From: Fluviicola sp.
GTDB lineage: Bacteria > Bacteroidota > Bacteroidia > Flavobacteriales_D > Crocinitomicaceae
Reading direction: 5' to 3'
Assembly (NCBI GenBank): GCA_029866325.1
Contig: JARWZO010000019.1
Coordinates: 186,001-250,000 of the forward strand
DNA length: 64,000 nucleotides
Positions 62,763-64,000 of the stretch are shown here, in pieces. Both the position numbers and the translations under genes were made by a program. The notes beneath the pieces are model-generated. The model was not told the DNA's origin. It saw only the letters and a list, made by a program, of their open reading frames with translations, and did not search any database. Positions within the stretch are counted from its first letter, which is position 1. Each line of letters opens with the position of its first letter.

Positions 62763-62810
62763 GGCCCAATAGCTCAGTCCCGACGTTTACAGTCGGGAAG
62801 CAACTGCCTT
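62763..62810 (+). pseudogene. Broken 5' copy of the tRNA-Arg gene
   Basis: 62763-62777 is identical to the first 15 bases of the intact tRNA-Arg, and 62800-62810 matches its anticodon-arm entry. In place of the D loop is a 21-nt hairpin, TCCCGAC-GTTTACA-GTCGGGA (62778-62798). No anticodon loop, T arm or 3' acceptor remains. Confidence 0.75.
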
Positions 62811-62838
62811 AAAAGTTGCGGAGTTTAAAAAGAAATTA

Positions 62839-62912
62839 GGCCCAATAGCTCAGCTGGATAGAGCAACTGCCTTCTAAGCAGTAGGTCTCAGGTTCGAATC
62901 CTGATTGGGTCA
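62839..62912 (+). tRNA. tRNA-Arg (TCT)
   Basis: 74 nt. Acceptor GGCCCAA/TTGGGTC, anticodon arm CTGC-CTTCTAA-GCAG giving TCT (reads AGA/AGG), T loop TTCGAAT. No own promoter was recognised. Confidence 0.95.
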
Positions 62913-62921
62913 CGCAAAAAG

Positions 62922-62960
62922 AAAGAGCCAAGACGATAAAATGTCTTGGCTCTTTCTTTT
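62922..62960 (+). terminator. Terminator after tRNA-Arg
   Basis: Thirteen-base stem AAAGAGCCAAGAC/GTCTTGGCTCTTT, 8-nt loop, then CTTTTT. Confidence 0.9.
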
Positions 62961-63035
62961 TCAAAGCGAGAATTGAGAACGAGTAGGTGGAATCTGTGTT
63001 TGAAGACTGTCGGTTTTCAAACCAAATTTCTTTCC

Positions 63036-63064
63036 AAGAACCTTAATGCATTGGTTCTTTTTTC
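63036..63064 (+). terminator. Second hairpin with T-run, 124 bp after tRNA-Arg
   Basis: AAGAACC (63036-63042) pairs with GGTTCTT (63053-63059), followed by TTTTTC. No gene lies between it and the tRNA terminator, so it may end an unknown short transcript. Confidence 0.55.
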
Positions 63065-63215
63065 AGGATTATTGTGTAATATTGAGTTAATAACGTAACG
63101 GAAACTATTCGCAAAAATACCTGATATTCAGTTCGAAAATTAATTTTAAGCGGTTGTAAGTAGTTAAAGTTGCGCATATTAATAAGTTATAGGCAATGTA
63201 AACGAATTAAAAGAT

Positions 63216-64000
63216 ATGTGGAGACTAAGATCTGAAATTTATACTGAAGTAGTAATAGAACCAGAAAAAATTGAAAATACAAATATCATTATATCAGTTT
63301 CTGCATTTTCAGATTTAAATTCCGAAAATGGAAATTCCATTCCTGCTAATTTCAGATTATGTGATATTTATTTGAAAAAGGAAGAAAATGATCTACTAGA
63401 AGCTTTTTCTATCTTATATAATGAATTAAATTGTTTTATTGACCGTTTGTCTTTTGTTTCCTATGGCAAAGCATCTTTGCAAAACATTATTTCAATTTCA
63501 CCTGACATAGTTAAACTAGGTGAAATATTCGAAATAGCAGTTCCTCAAGCAAATCAAACTAGAAAGACAAACAACATTTTGCTATCAAAATTAAACTATG
63601 ACAAGCCACTCAATCCTCAATACAGGAGATTAGAAAGGCTGATGCGACTTGGACTTAATTCCTTTTCTGAAGAGGAAAAGTATTTAAGCTATTACTCTTT
63701 ACTTGAAGAAATTGCTAATAATGAGAGTGCTGAATACATAGAAACAACTTGCAACAAATGTGGACATGTGACACCAACTGGCAGAAAAAAAACAGGAAAC
63801 TTTATTAAAAATTTATTAGAACAACATGGTCTTGATTCAAAAATGAGGAAAGAGGCTGAATCAATAAGAAATAAAATTGCTCATGGAGGAGCAGAAAAAA
63901 ACAAAGAATATTTTTCAAACGTAGCAAAGATAAGTTCACATTTAGAGGAAATATGCCTGATTGAAATAGAGAGTAGGTTTGAAATTGATATTGTTAATAG
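63216..64000 (+). CDS. HEPN-type protein, 3' end outside window
   Basis: Open from the ATG at 63216 to the right edge (261 codons seen). The last third contains R218-N-K-I-A-H223, the Rx4H active-site motif of HEPN RNases, in an IRNKIAHGGAEKN context typical of Apea-like HEPN domains. A CNKC pair (C179, C182) suggests a half zinc knuckle just before it. The N-terminal ~170 residues are not recognised. The DNA is very AT-rich with AGA/AGG arginines, unlike the core genes, and the gene follows a tRNA-Arg. HEPN proteins are frequent in defence and toxin systems; which kind this is cannot be told without the missing end and the next genes. Confidence 0.8.
   Translation, partial: MWRLRSEIYTEVVIEPEKIENTNIIISVSAFSDLNSENGNSIPANFRLCDIYLKKEENDLLEAFSILYNELNCFIDRLSFVSYGKASLQNIISISPDIVKLGEIFEIAVPQANQTRKTNNILLSKLNYDKPLNPQYRRLERLMRLGLNSFSEEEKYLSYYSLLEEIANNESAEYIETTCNKCGHVTPTGRKKTGNFIKNLLEQHGLDSKMRKEAESIRNKIAHGGAEKNKEYFSNVAKISSHLEEICLIEIESRFEIDIVN

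Noticed and set aside
63180-63200. Integron attC-like site (GTTATAGGCAATG) before the HEPN gene
   Set aside because: No paired arm or folded attC structure could be drawn and no integrase is in the window.

Overview
The window comes from a Bacteroidota chromosome, most likely a marine or freshwater member of the Flavobacteriales (a Crocinitomicaceae/Fluviicola-type cell is my best guess, from style only). The grounds are three large secreted proteins with gliding-type C-terminal (T9SS type B) sorting domains, a PorP/SprF protein beside one of them, a DnaG whose zinc finger has lost three of its four ligands, many -7 boxes of the form TAnnTTTG, and an almost complete lack of Shine-Dalgarno sequences. 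The background is moderate in GC, with several AT-rich accessory patches.

Layout. 1-7.4 kb: end of menC (the gene enters from the left), an AT-rich unknown gene, a secreted choice-of-anchor L protein on the minus strand, then a tight operon of a nitronate monooxygenase-like flavoprotein and an active/inactive M16 peptidase pair. 7.4-16.4 kb: a 1098-residue T9SS adhesin, an OmpA-type protein, a ClC channel, and a DUF4143 ATPase preceded by an ordered 30/34-bp tandem repeat. A nested inverted repeat follows. 16.4-26.3 kb: an M1 peptidase fused to a probable outer-membrane barrel, a GT9 glycosyltransferase, a YcxB-like membrane protein, two tandem LTA-synthase-like phosphoglycerol transferases and rlmN. 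26.3-32.8 kb: a long leader, a repeat-built T9SS adhesin, and a PorP/SprF-coiled coil-SPOR protein. 32.9-39 kb: polyprenyl synthase, four tandem small membrane paralogues, a MORN lipoprotein, dnaG and mscS. 39-43.4 kb: an S23 four-helix protein flanked by inverted repeats, pyrophosphatase, a DUF2911 protein, and four minus-strand genes (membrane, barrel, Crp/Fnr and J-domain/KTSC proteins). 43.5-50.6 kb: a B12-type radical SAM protein, two tandem von Willebrand A proteins, a 262-bp MITE, and a lone contractile tail sheath gene. 50.7-62.2 kb: dusB, a GIY-YIG nuclease inside a dispersed palindromic repeat family, a TonB-C-like protein, recG, a DsbD module, tilS, pabB and a PlsC acyltransferase. 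62.3-64 kb: tRNA-Ser, tRNA-Pro, a broken tRNA-Arg copy, tRNA-Arg, and an AT-rich HEPN-type gene that runs off the right end.

Most genes are core metabolism, information processing or envelope. The envelope theme is strong: T9SS cargo plus its PorP partner, OmpA- and SPOR-type peptidoglycan tethers, periplasmic thiol chemistry and phosphoglycerol transfer. No complete known defence or secretion system is present. The most original signals are five membrane proteins from two loci that end in the same acidic tail (Asp/Glu-Leu-Leu/Ile-Asp-Gln/Gly); a GIY-YIG gene bracketed by REP-like palindromes; a perfect 27-bp inverted repeat marking a MITE inserted exactly at two convergent stop codons; an abrupt codon-usage break inside dnaG; and an ordered repeat array placing a promoter box just upstream of a DUF4143 ATPase.
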